From: Rhizobium sp. EC-SD404
GTDB taxonomy: Bacteria; Pseudomonadota; Alphaproteobacteria; Rhizobiales; Rhizobiaceae
Assembly: GCF_902498825.1 (NCBI RefSeq)
Contig: NZ_LR701459.1
Span: forward strand, 62,001-126,000
DNA length: 64,000 nucleotides
Reading direction: 5' to 3'
Notes under the pieces: generated by a model
What the model saw: the letters and a program-made list of their open reading frames with translations, nothing else
Told to the model about the DNA's origin: nothing
Databases searched by the model: none
In this document: positions 7,965 to 16,457 of the stretch, one piece after another
Numbering within the stretch: the first letter of the stretch is position 1
How the letters are laid out: every line of letters begins with the position of its first letter
Made by a program: the position numbers and the translations under genes

Positions 7965-9332
7965 ATGACCGACACGACCCTCAGCGCGGCCACGCAGCCG
8001 TCGCGCTCTGCCGATCTCTATCGCGCAGTCTGGCGCTGGCACTTCTACGCAGGACTTCTCGTCCTGTTTTTCATGATCACGCTCGCCGTCACCGGCGCGC
8101 TCTATCTCTTCCGCGACGAACTGGATGCGATCATCCATGCCGACATGAAGCAGGTCGCGGTCGCGGAAGCAGTCGACCTCACCGCGCCATCGACGATGAT
8201 CGATGCGGCGCTGGACGCCTATCCCGGCACTGCGGTGAAATTCACCGATCCGGCACGCCCTGATCAGTCCGCCGAAATCACCGTCAACTCCGACGCCGGT
8301 CAACGCCTGGCGGTTTACGTGAATCCCTATTCCGCCGAAGTGCTCGGCGCGATGTCGGACCGGGGCACGGTCATGTGGACCGTGCGCTATCTGCACGGTC
8401 TGCGCTATTTCGGGCCGATTGCGCGCGGCATCATTGAGATCGTCGGTGGCTGGACGATTCTGCTCGTCGGGACCGGTATCTTTCTCTGGTGGCCCCGCGG
8501 GAAAGCCAAAGGGGGTGTCGTCACCGTTCGGGGCAAGCCGAAATCGCGTACATTCTGGCGCGACACCCATGCGGTGACCGGGATCTTCGTCGGCGCCTTC
8601 ATCGTGTTCCTAGCCCTCACCGGCATGCCCTGGTCGAATGTCTGGGGCGGGACGATCAATGAATGGGCGAACGGCAACAATTTCGGATTCCCGGCGGGTG
8701 TGCGTGTCGCCGTTCCGATGTCGGATGAACATCTGCACCATATGGGCCAGACGAGCTGGTCGCTGGAACAGGGGCAGGTGCCGGAAACCGAAGTGCCGGC
8801 CGACCGCGCCGTCCCGATCGGTGTCGACCGCGCGGTCGAGACCTTCGAGCGCCTCGGGCTCCATGCCGGCTATGCGGTGAACATTCCCGCCACGTCGACA
8901 GGCGTGTTCACCGGTTCGGTCTATCCGGACGATCTCTCGCAGCAGCGCGTCGTCCACCTCGACCAGTACACCGGCGAGCCGCTGATCGACATGAGCTATG
9001 CGGATTACGGTCCACTCGGCAAATGGCTGGAGTTCGGGATCAACGTGCATATGGGCCAGCAATTCGGCCTCGCAAACCGGATCCTGCTGCTTGCCGTTTG
9101 CTTCGGCATCGTCGCCATGGCGATCTCGGCCGGCGTGATGTGGTGGAAGCGTCGCCCGAGCGGCGGGATCGGCATTCCGCCCATGCCGGCCGACAGGCGG
9201 GTATTTCGCGGGCTGATCGCCATTCTCGCGGTCGGCGGCATTCTTTTTCCGCTGACTGGACTGTCGCTGCTGGTGATGCTCGCTCTGGACTGGACGTTCA
9301 TGCGCATGAGACGGCGGCCCTCAACGCGCTGA
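7965..9332 (+). CDS. PepSY-associated TM domain protein
   Basis: Inner-membrane protein of 455 aa with GGGAGAG before the ATG. The N-terminus has WRWHFYAGLLVLFFMITLAVTG (written here as two halves in the real chain), the PepSY_TM first-helix signature, followed by a periplasmic PepSY segment (AYPGTAVKFTDPARP). The helix near 150-170 ends in FLWWPRG, another family hallmark, then W-R-D-T-H-A-V-T-G before the third helix. Two further helices close the protein, with a MWWKRRP motif. Homologues often accompany siderophore receptors or copper genes; here it follows two small envelope proteins. A function in iron or copper reduction/uptake is inferred only. Confidence 0.85.
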   Translation: MTDTTLSAATQPSRSADLYRAVWRWHFYAGLLVLFFMITLAVTGALYLFRDELDAIIHADMKQVAVAEAVDLTAPSTMIDAALDAYPGTAVKFTDPARPDQSAEITVNSDAGQRLAVYVNPYSAEVLGAMSDRGTVMWTVRYLHGLRYFGPIARGIIEIVGGWTILLVGTGIFLWWPRGKAKGGVVTVRGKPKSRTFWRDTHAVTGIFVGAFIVFLALTGMPWSNVWGGTINEWANGNNFGFPAGVRVAVPMSDEHLHHMGQTSWSLEQGQVPETEVPADRAVPIGVDRAVETFERLGLHAGYAVNIPATSTGVFTGSVYPDDLSQQRVVHLDQYTGEPLIDMSYADYGPLGKWLEFGINVHMGQQFGLANRILLLAVCFGIVAMAISAGVMWWKRRPSGGIGIPPMPADRRVFRGLIAILAVGGILFPLTGLSLLVMLALDWTFMRMRRRPSTR

Positions 9333-9448
9333 ACCAGCACGGCCGGGGGTAGGCGTCGCAACCTTCCGGCCGATAGCCTGTTCAAGGTGGCGGCTTGACG
9401 TTCAGGAAAAAACGGGGCACCCGGGACATCAAACTGCGGAGGGAGTTC

Positions 9449-10102
9449 ATGTCGGCCAGCCACGAGAACGATCGCGATCACGCAGCCTACCTGGCGGATG
9501 GCGCCGTCCATGCAGTCGGTCTCGCTGCTGGCCTGATCGGTGGTGTCGCGCTGGTGGTCATCGCGCTTCAGCACGCCGACGCCCTCCATACGGCAGGCGC
9601 CATCATCTATGTGGCGAGCCTGCTTGCCTCTTTTGCCGCATCGGCCGCCTACAACATGTGGCCGAACTCTCCGGTAAAGGGGCAACTGCGCAAGCTCGAT
9701 CACGCGGCGATCTATGCGTTGATCGCCGGCACCTACACCCCGTTCGCGCTGCAGATCGATACGGTGGGCAACTGGTTGCTTTTGTGGATCTGGGGGCTCG
9801 CAGGACTCGGCATCCTGTTGAAGTTTTTCCCCATCGGCCGTTTCGAAAAGCTGTCGGTGCTGCTCTATCTCGCGCTCGCCTGGAGCGGCGTGCTGATCTT
9901 CGACGACATGATGGCGATGCTCGGTGCGCAGGTCGTTTCGTTGATCGTGATCGGCGGCCTCATCTATTCGGCCGGCGTCATCCTCTATCTCTGGCGGGGC
10001 CTGCGCTTCCAACGCGCGCTCTGGCATCTCTGCGTGCTGGTCGCGGCGGGCTTCCATTTCTCGGCCGTCACGGTGGCGATCGCTGGCCTTAGCAGCACGT
10101 AG
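9449..10102 (+). CDS. Hemolysin III / TrhA family membrane protein (PAQR fold)
   Basis: Seven-helix membrane protein of 217 aa. The ATG at 9449 is chosen over one at 9395 because GGAGGGAG sits just before it. Family residues are visible: DGAVHAVGLAAGL in the first helix, a Ser-Ala-Tyr-Asn segment in helix 2, DHAAIYALIAGTYTP with the conserved Asp-His, and LCVLVAAGFHFSAV with the last metal-binding His. TrhA-type proteins affect membrane fluidity and lipid homeostasis; they are not haemolysins in most bacteria. It is monocistronic by spacing. Confidence 0.85.
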   Translation: MSASHENDRDHAAYLADGAVHAVGLAAGLIGGVALVVIALQHADALHTAGAIIYVASLLASFAASAAYNMWPNSPVKGQLRKLDHAAIYALIAGTYTPFALQIDTVGNWLLLWIWGLAGLGILLKFFPIGRFEKLSVLLYLALAWSGVLIFDDMMAMLGAQVVSLIVIGGLIYSAGVILYLWRGLRFQRALWHLCVLVAAGFHFSAVTVAIAGLSST

Positions 10103-10110
10103 CCTTCAGA

Positions 10111-10821
10111 TCAGCTGTCGACTTCCACGGTCGCGTCCAACGCTTCCAGCGTCGAGCGGAAACGGATCTTCGAACGCTCCACATGGCGGAAGAAAGCTTC
10201 CTGGGCGCGTTCGCGGTTGCCGGAAGCAAGCGCGTCGACCATTTCGCGATGCTCGCGATTGGACACCGACAAGCCGCCCGCCTGGACGAGGCCACGAGCG
10301 CGGGCGAGGTGGAGCTTGTTCACGAAGCTCTTGTACTCCTTGACGAGCGTCTCGTTGCCGGTCGAGGTCACCAGATAGTCGTGGAATGCAAGATTGACCG
10401 GATAGTACTCGTCGAAATCCTTGCCGGCAGCGATTTCATCCATCTGATCGAGAAACGCGTTCAGCCGCGTCAGCATCTGATCGGTGACGAGATCTGCAAG
10501 CAGACGACCCGCCAGACCGAAGACCGCGGCGCGGACATCATAAATTTCCAGCGCTTCCTTGGCGGAAACCGAGCGCACGAAGACACCGCGGTTGCGGATG
10601 ATGTCGACCAGACCCTTGGCCTGGAGACTGCGCGTTGCCTCGCGCAGCGGGCCGCGGCTTGTACCGAAGCGCGTCGAGATCTGAATTTCGTTCAGCCGTT
10701 CGCCTGGCTTCAGCTCTCCAGTGAGGATGAGATGCTCGAGCTCACGTTCGAGCACTCCCGTCAGCGAAGACGTGCGCAAAACCATCAGGTCGCTTCTGTC
10801 CGTCTTCATCTGCTGATACAT
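10111..10821 (-). CDS. GntR-family regulator with FCD domain
   Basis: DNA-binding regulator of 236 aa. The winged helix covers about residues 20-85 (LILTGELKPGERLNE, then FGTSRGPLREATRSL). The FCD ligand domain follows, with metal-ligand-like Asp/His residues including LAFHDYLV and NREHREMVDAL. It is the promoter-distal neighbour of the tartrate-dehydrogenase-type gene on the same strand, separated by 81 bp. An imperfect TTGTNNACAA-like element (TTGTAGGCAA, 10849-10858) lies in that gap, matching elements near several catabolic promoters. It is therefore the best local candidate for their regulator, probably acting as a repressor released by a carboxylate. Confidence 0.9.
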   Translation of the reverse strand: MYQQMKTDRSDLMVLRTSSLTGVLERELEHLILTGELKPGERLNEIQISTRFGTSRGPLREATRSLQAKGLVDIIRNRGVFVRSVSAKEALEIYDVRAAVFGLAGRLLADLVTDQMLTRLNAFLDQMDEIAAGKDFDEYYPVNLAFHDYLVTSTGNETLVKEYKSFVNKLHLARARGLVQAGGLSVSNREHREMVDALASGNRERAQEAFFRHVERSKIRFRSTLEALDATVEVDS

Positions 10822-10848
10822 GATCGTTGCCCTGTGACCGATGCTGGA

Positions 10849-10858
10849 TTGTAGGCAA
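10849..10858. promoter_or_regulatory. Candidate autoregulatory GntR operator
   Basis: TTGTAGGCAA differs from the dyad TTGTNNACAA by one base and lies 28 bp upstream of the GntR gene start. Full or near-full versions occur at 17988, 18135, 24081 and 25273 before catabolic operons. The resemblance suggests autoregulation but a single ten-base site is weak evidence. Confidence 0.4.
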
Positions 10859-10902
10859 TAAACAACGGTCGCGTAAGCTGCAACTGATATCGCAGTCGAG
10901 TG

Positions 10903-11961
10903 TCAGCCAAGGACCTCCAGTAACGCTTCCGTGACCGCCTGCGTATTGGCCTGTCCGCCCATATCCGGCGTGAACGGTCCCGACGCACTGATGGTCTCGA
11001 TCGCCGCCATCAACTTGTCCGCGGCGGCTTTCTCGCCCAGATGCTCGAGCATCATCGCGCCGGTCCAGAAAGCGCCGATCGGATTGGCGATACCCTTACC
11101 CATGATGTCGAAGGCCGAGCCATGGATCGGTTCGAACATGGATGGGCTCTTGGCGGACGGGTCGATGTTTCCCGTCGCCCCGTTGCCGAGACTGCCGGTA
11201 AGAGCCGAGGCAAGATCGGACAGAATGTCGGCATGGAGGTTCGTGGCAAGGATCGTGTCGAAATTGCCGGGCTTCGTCACCATCATGGCGGCCATGGCAT
11301 CGACGAGCTTCCAGTCGACGTCGAGCTCCGGGAATTCCTTCAGGACATCGCGGCAAACCTCGTCCCACAGCACCATGCCGTGGCGCTGTGCGTTCGATTT
11401 GGTGACGACCGTGAGCCGCTTTCGCGGCCTGGCCATAGCCGTCTCGCAGGCGAAGCGGCAGATGCGTTCGACGCCGGCGCGGGTGAAGATCGCGACATCC
11501 ATCGCAACTTCGATCGGGAGGCCCGAATGGGCACGACCGCCAACGCCGGCATATTCGCCTTCGGAGTTTTCGCGCACGATCACCCAGTCGATCTGCTGCC
11601 CAAGTTCCTTGCGCAGCGGCCCGACGGTGCCGCCGAGCAGCTTCGTCGGCCGCACATTGGCGTATTGGTCGAGACCCTGACAGATGGCGAGCCGCAGTTC
11701 CCAGAGCGTGATGTGGTCGGGAATGTTGGGGTCGCCAACGGCCCCGAAATAGATGGTGTCGAATGCTTTAAGCTGCTCGACGCCATCCTTCGGCATCATC
11801 TCGCCGGTACGGCGATAGTAATCCGAGCCCCAGTCGAAGCGGGTGACTTCGACCGAGAACCCTTCGTTTGCGGCCAGCTTCTCGATGACGGCGACACCGG
11901 CTTCGATGACTTCCGGGCCGACGCCGTCGCCGCCGATCGCTGCGATCTTATGCGTGCGCAT
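10903..11961 (-). CDS. Tartrate dehydrogenase/decarboxylase or D-malate dehydrogenase-type enzyme
   Basis: NAD- and divalent-metal-dependent beta-decarboxylating dehydrogenase of 352 aa, cytoplasmic. It resembles TtuC/DmlA: IAAIGGDGVGPEV at the N-terminus, FDTIYFGAVGDP, DQYANVRPTKL, VIVRENSEGEYAGVGG, then the Tyr-less VTKSNAQR segment and NLHADILSDL with the metal-binding Asps. The DmlA-like SMFEPIHGSAFDI follows. Expected substrates are tartrate, D-malate or related 2-hydroxy acids. Its start overlaps the end of the upstream dehydrogenase gene by 14 bp, so the two are co-translated. Exact substrate is not settled by sequence. Confidence 0.85.
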   Translation of the reverse strand: MRTHKIAAIGGDGVGPEVIEAGVAVIEKLAANEGFSVEVTRFDWGSDYYRRTGEMMPKDGVEQLKAFDTIYFGAVGDPNIPDHITLWELRLAICQGLDQYANVRPTKLLGGTVGPLRKELGQQIDWVIVRENSEGEYAGVGGRAHSGLPIEVAMDVAIFTRAGVERICRFACETAMARPRKRLTVVTKSNAQRHGMVLWDEVCRDVLKEFPELDVDWKLVDAMAAMMVTKPGNFDTILATNLHADILSDLASALTGSLGNGATGNIDPSAKSPSMFEPIHGSAFDIMGKGIANPIGAFWTGAMMLEHLGEKAAADKLMAAIETISASGPFTPDMGGQANTQAVTEALLEVLG

Positions 11962-13051
11962 GCGCCTGCTCCATGCCCTTCAGGATGCCGTCGATCATCT
12001 GGCGCTGGGTGCCCGTACCGCGAATGTCGGGCGTGCGGGTCGCGGGATCGGAGAGCGCCTGGTCGATGCCGGCCTTCATGATGCGCGACATTTCGAGCGC
12101 GGCACCGATGTTGTGGTGGTGGCCCATCCAGTCGAACAGCATGCGTGTTGATTCGATCATCGCGAAGGGGTTGGCGATGCCCTTGCCGGCAATGTCCGGC
12201 GCGGAGCCGTGCGTCGCCTGGGCCATCGCGATCGAGCCGCGACCGATGCAGAGGCCCGGCGCCATGCCGAGACCGCCGACGAGGCCTGCCGCTTCGTCCG
12301 TCAGGATGTCGCCGAACATGTTGGTGGTGACCACCGTGTCGAAGCTCTGCGGATCGCGAACGAGGCGCATGGCCATCGTGTCGACGATGACTTCGTTGAC
12401 CTCGACGTCCGGGAAATCCTTGGCGACTTCGTAGCAGCTGTCGACGAACATGCCGCAGCCGAGCTTGTAGACCGTATTCTTGTGAACGAGCGTCAGCTTC
12501 TTGCGGCGCGAGCGGGCGATTTCGAAGGCAGCACGTGCGACCTTGGAGGAGCCTTCGACCGTGATGACGCGCACCGAGATGGTGACGTCGTGCGTCGGGC
12601 GGAACTCGCCGGAGCCCATCACGACGTTGCGGTCGGGCTGGAAGCCTTCGTTGTTCTCGCGCACGATCACCATGTCGATGTCGTCATGCAGGCAGCCGAT
12701 GCCCGGGAAGGACCGCGTCGGGCGGACGTTCGCGAACAGATCGAAGCGCTTGCGCAGGATCGGATGCGGATTGATGGCTTCCGGGACCTTCGGATATTCG
12801 CGGTGGCCGATCGGGCCGAGAATGAAGCCGTCGAGCTGGCCCAGTGTTTCCAGCGTGCCTTCCGGCATCGTGTGACCATGCGTGTCGAGCGCGCGGCGCC
12901 CGATCGGCACGTCGACCCACTCGATCTGCATGCCGGAGGCGGCAGCGGCGGCCTTGGCGATTTCGACCGAGGCCGGCACCACTTCATGGCCGATATCGTC
13001 GCCTTCGAGGATGCCGATGCGGAGGGATGACTTCTTCTGCACGTCACTCAT
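11948..13051 (-). CDS. Isocitrate/isopropylmalate dehydrogenase-family enzyme
   Basis: A second beta-decarboxylating dehydrogenase, 367 aa, only distantly like its neighbour. It opens with LRIGILEGDDIGHEVVPAS, has LFANVRPTRSFPG with the substrate-binding Arg, VIVRENNEGFQPDR, VHKNTVYKLG with the catalytic Lys, and NMFGDILTDEAAG with metal Asps. AQATHGSAPDIAGKGIANP replaces the usual FEPVHGSAPDI, so the region around the cofactor differs. Substrates of the family are 2-hydroxy-3-carboxyl acids (isocitrate, isopropylmalate, homoisocitrate, tartrate). It overlaps the MmgE/PrpD gene before it by four bases, suggesting that the hydratase product may be oxidised here. Confidence 0.82.
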   Translation of the reverse strand: MSDVQKKSSLRIGILEGDDIGHEVVPASVEIAKAAAAASGMQIEWVDVPIGRRALDTHGHTMPEGTLETLGQLDGFILGPIGHREYPKVPEAINPHPILRKRFDLFANVRPTRSFPGIGCLHDDIDMVIVRENNEGFQPDRNVVMGSGEFRPTHDVTISVRVITVEGSSKVARAAFEIARSRRKKLTLVHKNTVYKLGCGMFVDSCYEVAKDFPDVEVNEVIVDTMAMRLVRDPQSFDTVVTTNMFGDILTDEAAGLVGGLGMAPGLCIGRGSIAMAQATHGSAPDIAGKGIANPFAMIESTRMLFDWMGHHHNIGAALEMSRIMKAGIDQALSDPATRTPDIRGTGTQRQMIDGILKGMEQAHAHA

Positions 13052-14448
13052 TCTGCTGCTGCCTTTGTTTCAGCCGAGCCCGGCACGCTGGCGCGTGCGA
13101 CTTCGGCGGCATCCTTCAGCTCTTCCAGCTTCCAGGATGTTTCGAGGAGTTTCTTGGTAACCGCGTCGCCGACAACGAGCGCCGACTGGACCGTGAACTT
13201 GTGATCGATCTGCTGATCCGTAAGCGGCACTTCCATGGATCCAATGGTGCGTTCCACATGCTTCGAGACGGTCGAGCCGTCTTCGAAGGTGACGAGGATA
13301 TCGACCGATGCCTCGTGGCAGCTCTTGTCGGCGGTCGCCTTGGTCTTGTCGCGCAGCGCGATGATCTCCGGGTCGCGCACGAGCTCGTCGGTAAAGGCCG
13401 TCGGAGCGCCATCACCCTTGAGCAGGGCAGCGGCGGCGGCGTGATAGACGGAGAACTTGCCTTCCAGGCCCGTCTTCGGATCGGTCTTGCCGGTCAGTTC
13501 GAGCACCAGCGGATGCGTCGTCAATGCGACCGATTTGATCTGACGGATCTTCTCGTCGCCAAGCTCCTCGCGCAGCTGCACGCAGCCGTCGATCGTCGGG
13601 TGGATGACGATGCCGCAGGCGAAAGGCTTGTAGCTGTTGAGCGCCGATTCCCAGCGGGTGCCGAGGTCGTCGACGATCTCGGAATAATCCTGCTTATCGG
13701 ACATGACGCTGGCGAAGCCGCGCGGCGCTTCGATGGCGCGCTCGGAGCTGTCGTAATTTGCTTCGGCGAGCAGCGCAGCAAACATGCCGTTCTGCGCAGC
13801 GCGGCCCGGGTGGAAGCTCTTGGTCATCGTGCCGAACATTTCGCGGAAGCCTGAGGACTGCGTCGCTGCGAGACCGAATGCCCAGCGCATCTGCTGCGCG
13901 TTGAGGCCGATGACCTTGCCGACCGCTGCCGCTGCGCCGAAGACACCGGCCGTGCCGGTGATGTGCCAGCCGCGATCATAGTGATGCGGATAGACCGAGT
14001 TGCCGATGCGGCACTCGACTTCGACGCCGATGATGAGCGCCGTCAGAAGATCGTAGCCGGAAATCTCGCGCGTTTCGGCAAGGGCGAGAAGCGCCGAGGC
14101 GACGGGGCCGGCGGGATGGATGATCGTCTTCAGGTGTGTGTCGTCATAGTCGAGCACGTGCGAGGTGATGCCGTTGACGAGCGCGGCGTGCAGCGCATCG
14201 AGCTTTTCCGTGCGGCCGATGACCGTCGAGGTCGCCTTGCCCGAAAATGGCGCGATGGCGGCAAGCGCACGGTCGGCCGTCTCGTGGCTCGCACCGCCGA
14301 CGGCGCAGCCGACCCAGTTGACGAAAGTGCGCAGGCCTTCGCGGCGCACTTCCGGCTGGATGTCGGATCCTTTGATGTTGACGACCCAATCGGCGAGGAT
14401 CTGGGTGACCTTCGGGGTGCCGGGAGCAGCTTCCTGATGCAGGCTCAT
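13048..14448 (-). CDS. MmgE/PrpD family protein (copy 1)
   Basis: Cytoplasmic enzyme of 466 aa in the family of 2-methylcitrate dehydratase, cis-aconitate decarboxylase and iminodisuccinate epimerase. The active-site strand reads DYDDTH near residues 101-106, with the following His-Pro at about 111. Later motifs are FGTMTKSFHPGRAAQNG and KPFACGIVIHPTIDG. It keeps the family's Asp, Thr and both His. GGAGAAAC lies just before its ATG. It is the third gene of a minus-strand set running from copy 2 to the GntR gene, separated from the SDR gene by 75 bp. Substrate unknown. Confidence 0.88.
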   Translation of the reverse strand: MSLHQEAAPGTPKVTQILADWVVNIKGSDIQPEVRREGLRTFVNWVGCAVGGASHETADRALAAIAPFSGKATSTVIGRTEKLDALHAALVNGITSHVLDYDDTHLKTIIHPAGPVASALLALAETREISGYDLLTALIIGVEVECRIGNSVYPHHYDRGWHITGTAGVFGAAAAVGKVIGLNAQQMRWAFGLAATQSSGFREMFGTMTKSFHPGRAAQNGMFAALLAEANYDSSERAIEAPRGFASVMSDKQDYSEIVDDLGTRWESALNSYKPFACGIVIHPTIDGCVQLREELGDEKIRQIKSVALTTHPLVLELTGKTDPKTGLEGKFSVYHAAAAALLKGDGAPTAFTDELVRDPEIIALRDKTKATADKSCHEASVDILVTFEDGSTVSKHVERTIGSMEVPLTDQQIDHKFTVQSALVVGDAVTKKLLETSWKLEELKDAAEVARASVPGSAETKAAAE

Positions 14449-14523
14449 TGTTGTTTCTCCTTAACTTTATTCGTACGCGCTTCCGGGCGGCGAACCGGTG
14501 TCCACTTCGCCTGAAGGCGCCTG

Positions 14524-15315
14524 TTAGAGCAGACCGCGAGCGATGCCGCCGTCCACGTTGATCGTTTGCCCGGTGACGTAGCTGGCGCGTGGGCTGGCAA
14601 GCCAGACGACCATGGTGGCTACCTCTTCGGCGGTTGCGAACCGGCCGAGCGGAATGTCTTTCGAAAAGTCTTTCAGGACCTCTTCGCGCGAGCGGCCCTC
14701 GTCGGCCGACATCTTGTCGGCGCGCTTGGTCCAGAGCGGCGTCAGCGTACGGCCGGGCGCGACGCAGTTCACGCGAATCTTGCGGTCGGCGAGTTCGGCG
14801 GCAAGCGTCTTCGTCAGGCCGAGCAGGCCGGCCTTGTGGACGTTCGAGACGATCTGGTGCTGGTACGGCATCTTGGAAGCCGCAGCACCGAGCGTCACGA
14901 TTGCCGGGTTCTCGCCCTTTTGCAGGATGGGCAGAAGAGCGCGGATGGCGCGCACCGTCGAGAGGATGTTGAAAGTGTAGTTGCTGAGCCAATCCTCGTC
15001 GGTCAGGTCCTCGAAGGACGACCGGATGGAACCGCCGACGGCGGTGACCAGGACGTCGAGCGCATCCCAGCGCTGGCTGACAGCGGAAGCGAGTTCGTCG
15101 CCGGCGCCGCTCTGCGTCACGTCGCAGACAAGCGTTGCCGGTTTTCCGCCGACTGCGGTTTCGATTGCCGATGCCGCTTCGGAGAGATTGTCTGCGCTGC
15201 GCGATGCGATGACGACATCGGCGCCCTCGCCCACCATGAGGGATGCGGATGCCTGGCCGATGCCGTAGCTGCCACCGACGATGAGTGTGCGACGGCCGTT
15301 ATACTGAAGGTCCAA
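14524..15315 (-). CDS. SDR-family protein lacking catalytic Ser and Tyr (copy 1)
   Basis: Rossmann-fold protein of 263 aa. It starts at TTG 15315 with GGGAGGGA five bases upstream; no ATG occurs before the cofactor motif. The NAD(P) motif is GGSYGIG, and the C-terminal NVDGGIARGLL is typical. At the active site the Lys is kept (NVHKAG) but the Tyr position four residues before it is Ser and the Ser position thirteen before that is Ala (LGAAASK). The tetrad Asn is retained (FNIL). It overlaps the AbrB-type gene by 17 bp. Either it uses another chemistry or it is a binding/scaffold protein. Confidence 0.82.
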   Translation of the reverse strand: MDLQYNGRRTLIVGGSYGIGQASASLMVGEGADVVIASRSADNLSEAASAIETAVGGKPATLVCDVTQSGAGDELASAVSQRWDALDVLVTAVGGSIRSSFEDLTDEDWLSNYTFNILSTVRAIRALLPILQKGENPAIVTLGAAASKMPYQHQIVSNVHKAGLLGLTKTLAAELADRKIRVNCVAPGRTLTPLWTKRADKMSADEGRSREEVLKDFSKDIPLGRFATAEEVATMVVWLASPRASYVTGQTINVDGGIARGLL

Positions 15316-16435
15316 CGGTCCCTCCCTTCAATTTGAGATAGAGCTTGAAAACGAGAAGCACGGTCGACGACACGACGGCGATCCTCAAGACGTGGAATGC
15401 GGTGACGACCTCGGCTTCCAGGTGCATCACCTGCGCCGTCAGAACCATTTCGGTCACGGCGGCAGGGGCAAGTGACAGGAAGCTCGTCGTGAACGGCAGA
15501 TCGGTCATCAGCGTCAGGACGAAGGCCCCGAACGCGGCGCAGCCGATCATGAATATGGAAACGAGAACAGCGGCGAAGGTGACGCGCGGCAACGCGGCCA
15601 GAAGGTCGCGCCGGAACTGGCAGCCGAGCCAGGTGCCGAGCATGATCTGCGCGATGATGATCAATGTCGGCGGAATGGAGACCGTGTAGAGGCCAAGCAC
15701 GCCGATGATGATGCCCATCAGGATCGGTCCAACCAGCCACGGGTTTGGCAATGGCGTGGGCTTCAGCAGCCGTGCCATCAAATAGCCGAGCAGCAGCGAC
15801 AGGCCGACCAACAGCCAATTGGAACCGGCCGAGGCCGCATCCGGTGCCGAGCCCTGCTCGCCGAAAATCACAACGAGGAACGGCACGATGGCCACGACGC
15901 CGGAGACGCGCAGCGCATGGACGACGGCGACCGAGCCGGCTGCCCCGCCATATTCCTTGGCGACAGTCGCCATGTCGGCGACGCCGCCGGCTGCAGTGGC
16001 AAAGAATGCGGTGACGTTGTCGACCTTGGCGAGCGGCTTGAACAGAAACGCCGCCACCATGGTGAAGGCGATGACGTAGAGGGTGCCGGCGACCATCGCC
16101 GGCAGCAGGCCCGCCATGGTGGCGAGAACCGCCGGCGTAAAGCGCATGCCGACGGCGACACCGATCGCCACTTGCCCGAGCTCGCGCCCCATCGGCACCA
16201 ACGCTGATTCGAAGCCCATGATGGAGAAGGCGGCGAGCGCGAAGAACGGCCCGAGCATGAACGGCAGGGGCATGTTCACGACGTCTGCCAGAAACCCGGC
16301 AGCCGTCGCGATCGCATAGGTCAGTACGAGCAGGCCCCACCAGCGCGGCTGGCGATAGCGCTTGACCGCGCCGGGCTTGCCGCCCGGCACGGAACGCGGT
16401 GCCGCTTCTTTGCTGGCATCGGCCACGTGATGCAT
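15299..16435 (-). CDS. AbrB-type polytopic membrane protein (COG3180, copy 1)
   Basis: Membrane protein of 378 aa with about ten helices arranged as two related halves. Typical segments are MPLPFMLGPFFALA, ATAAGGVADMATVAKEYG and LAPAAVTEMVLTAQ, each half carrying a Gly/Pro-rich loop followed by an acidic-Met motif (ADMAT, TEMVL). Databases often call this family an AbrB transcriptional regulator or ammonia monooxygenase; neither name fits an all-helical membrane protein. Position between an SDR and an MmgE/PrpD gene, and next to a TTT transporter, suggests a carboxylate permease or exporter. That role is inferred. Confidence 0.85.
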   Translation of the reverse strand: MHHVADASKEAAPRSVPGGKPGAVKRYRQPRWWGLLVLTYAIATAAGFLADVVNMPLPFMLGPFFALAAFSIMGFESALVPMGRELGQVAIGVAVGMRFTPAVLATMAGLLPAMVAGTLYVIAFTMVAAFLFKPLAKVDNVTAFFATAAGGVADMATVAKEYGGAAGSVAVVHALRVSGVVAIVPFLVVIFGEQGSAPDAASAGSNWLLVGLSLLLGYLMARLLKPTPLPNPWLVGPILMGIIIGVLGLYTVSIPPTLIIIAQIMLGTWLGCQFRRDLLAALPRVTFAAVLVSIFMIGCAAFGAFVLTLMTDLPFTTSFLSLAPAAVTEMVLTAQVMHLEAEVVTAFHVLRIAVVSSTVLLVFKLYLKLKGGTVGPSV

Positions 16436-16457
16436 CCTGTCCGTTCGAGCGGCAGCG

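Noticed and set aside
9333..9448. CGGCCGG/CCGGCCG pair near 9341-9376 as a terminator.
   Set aside because: The arms are short and self-complementary and no T-run follows.
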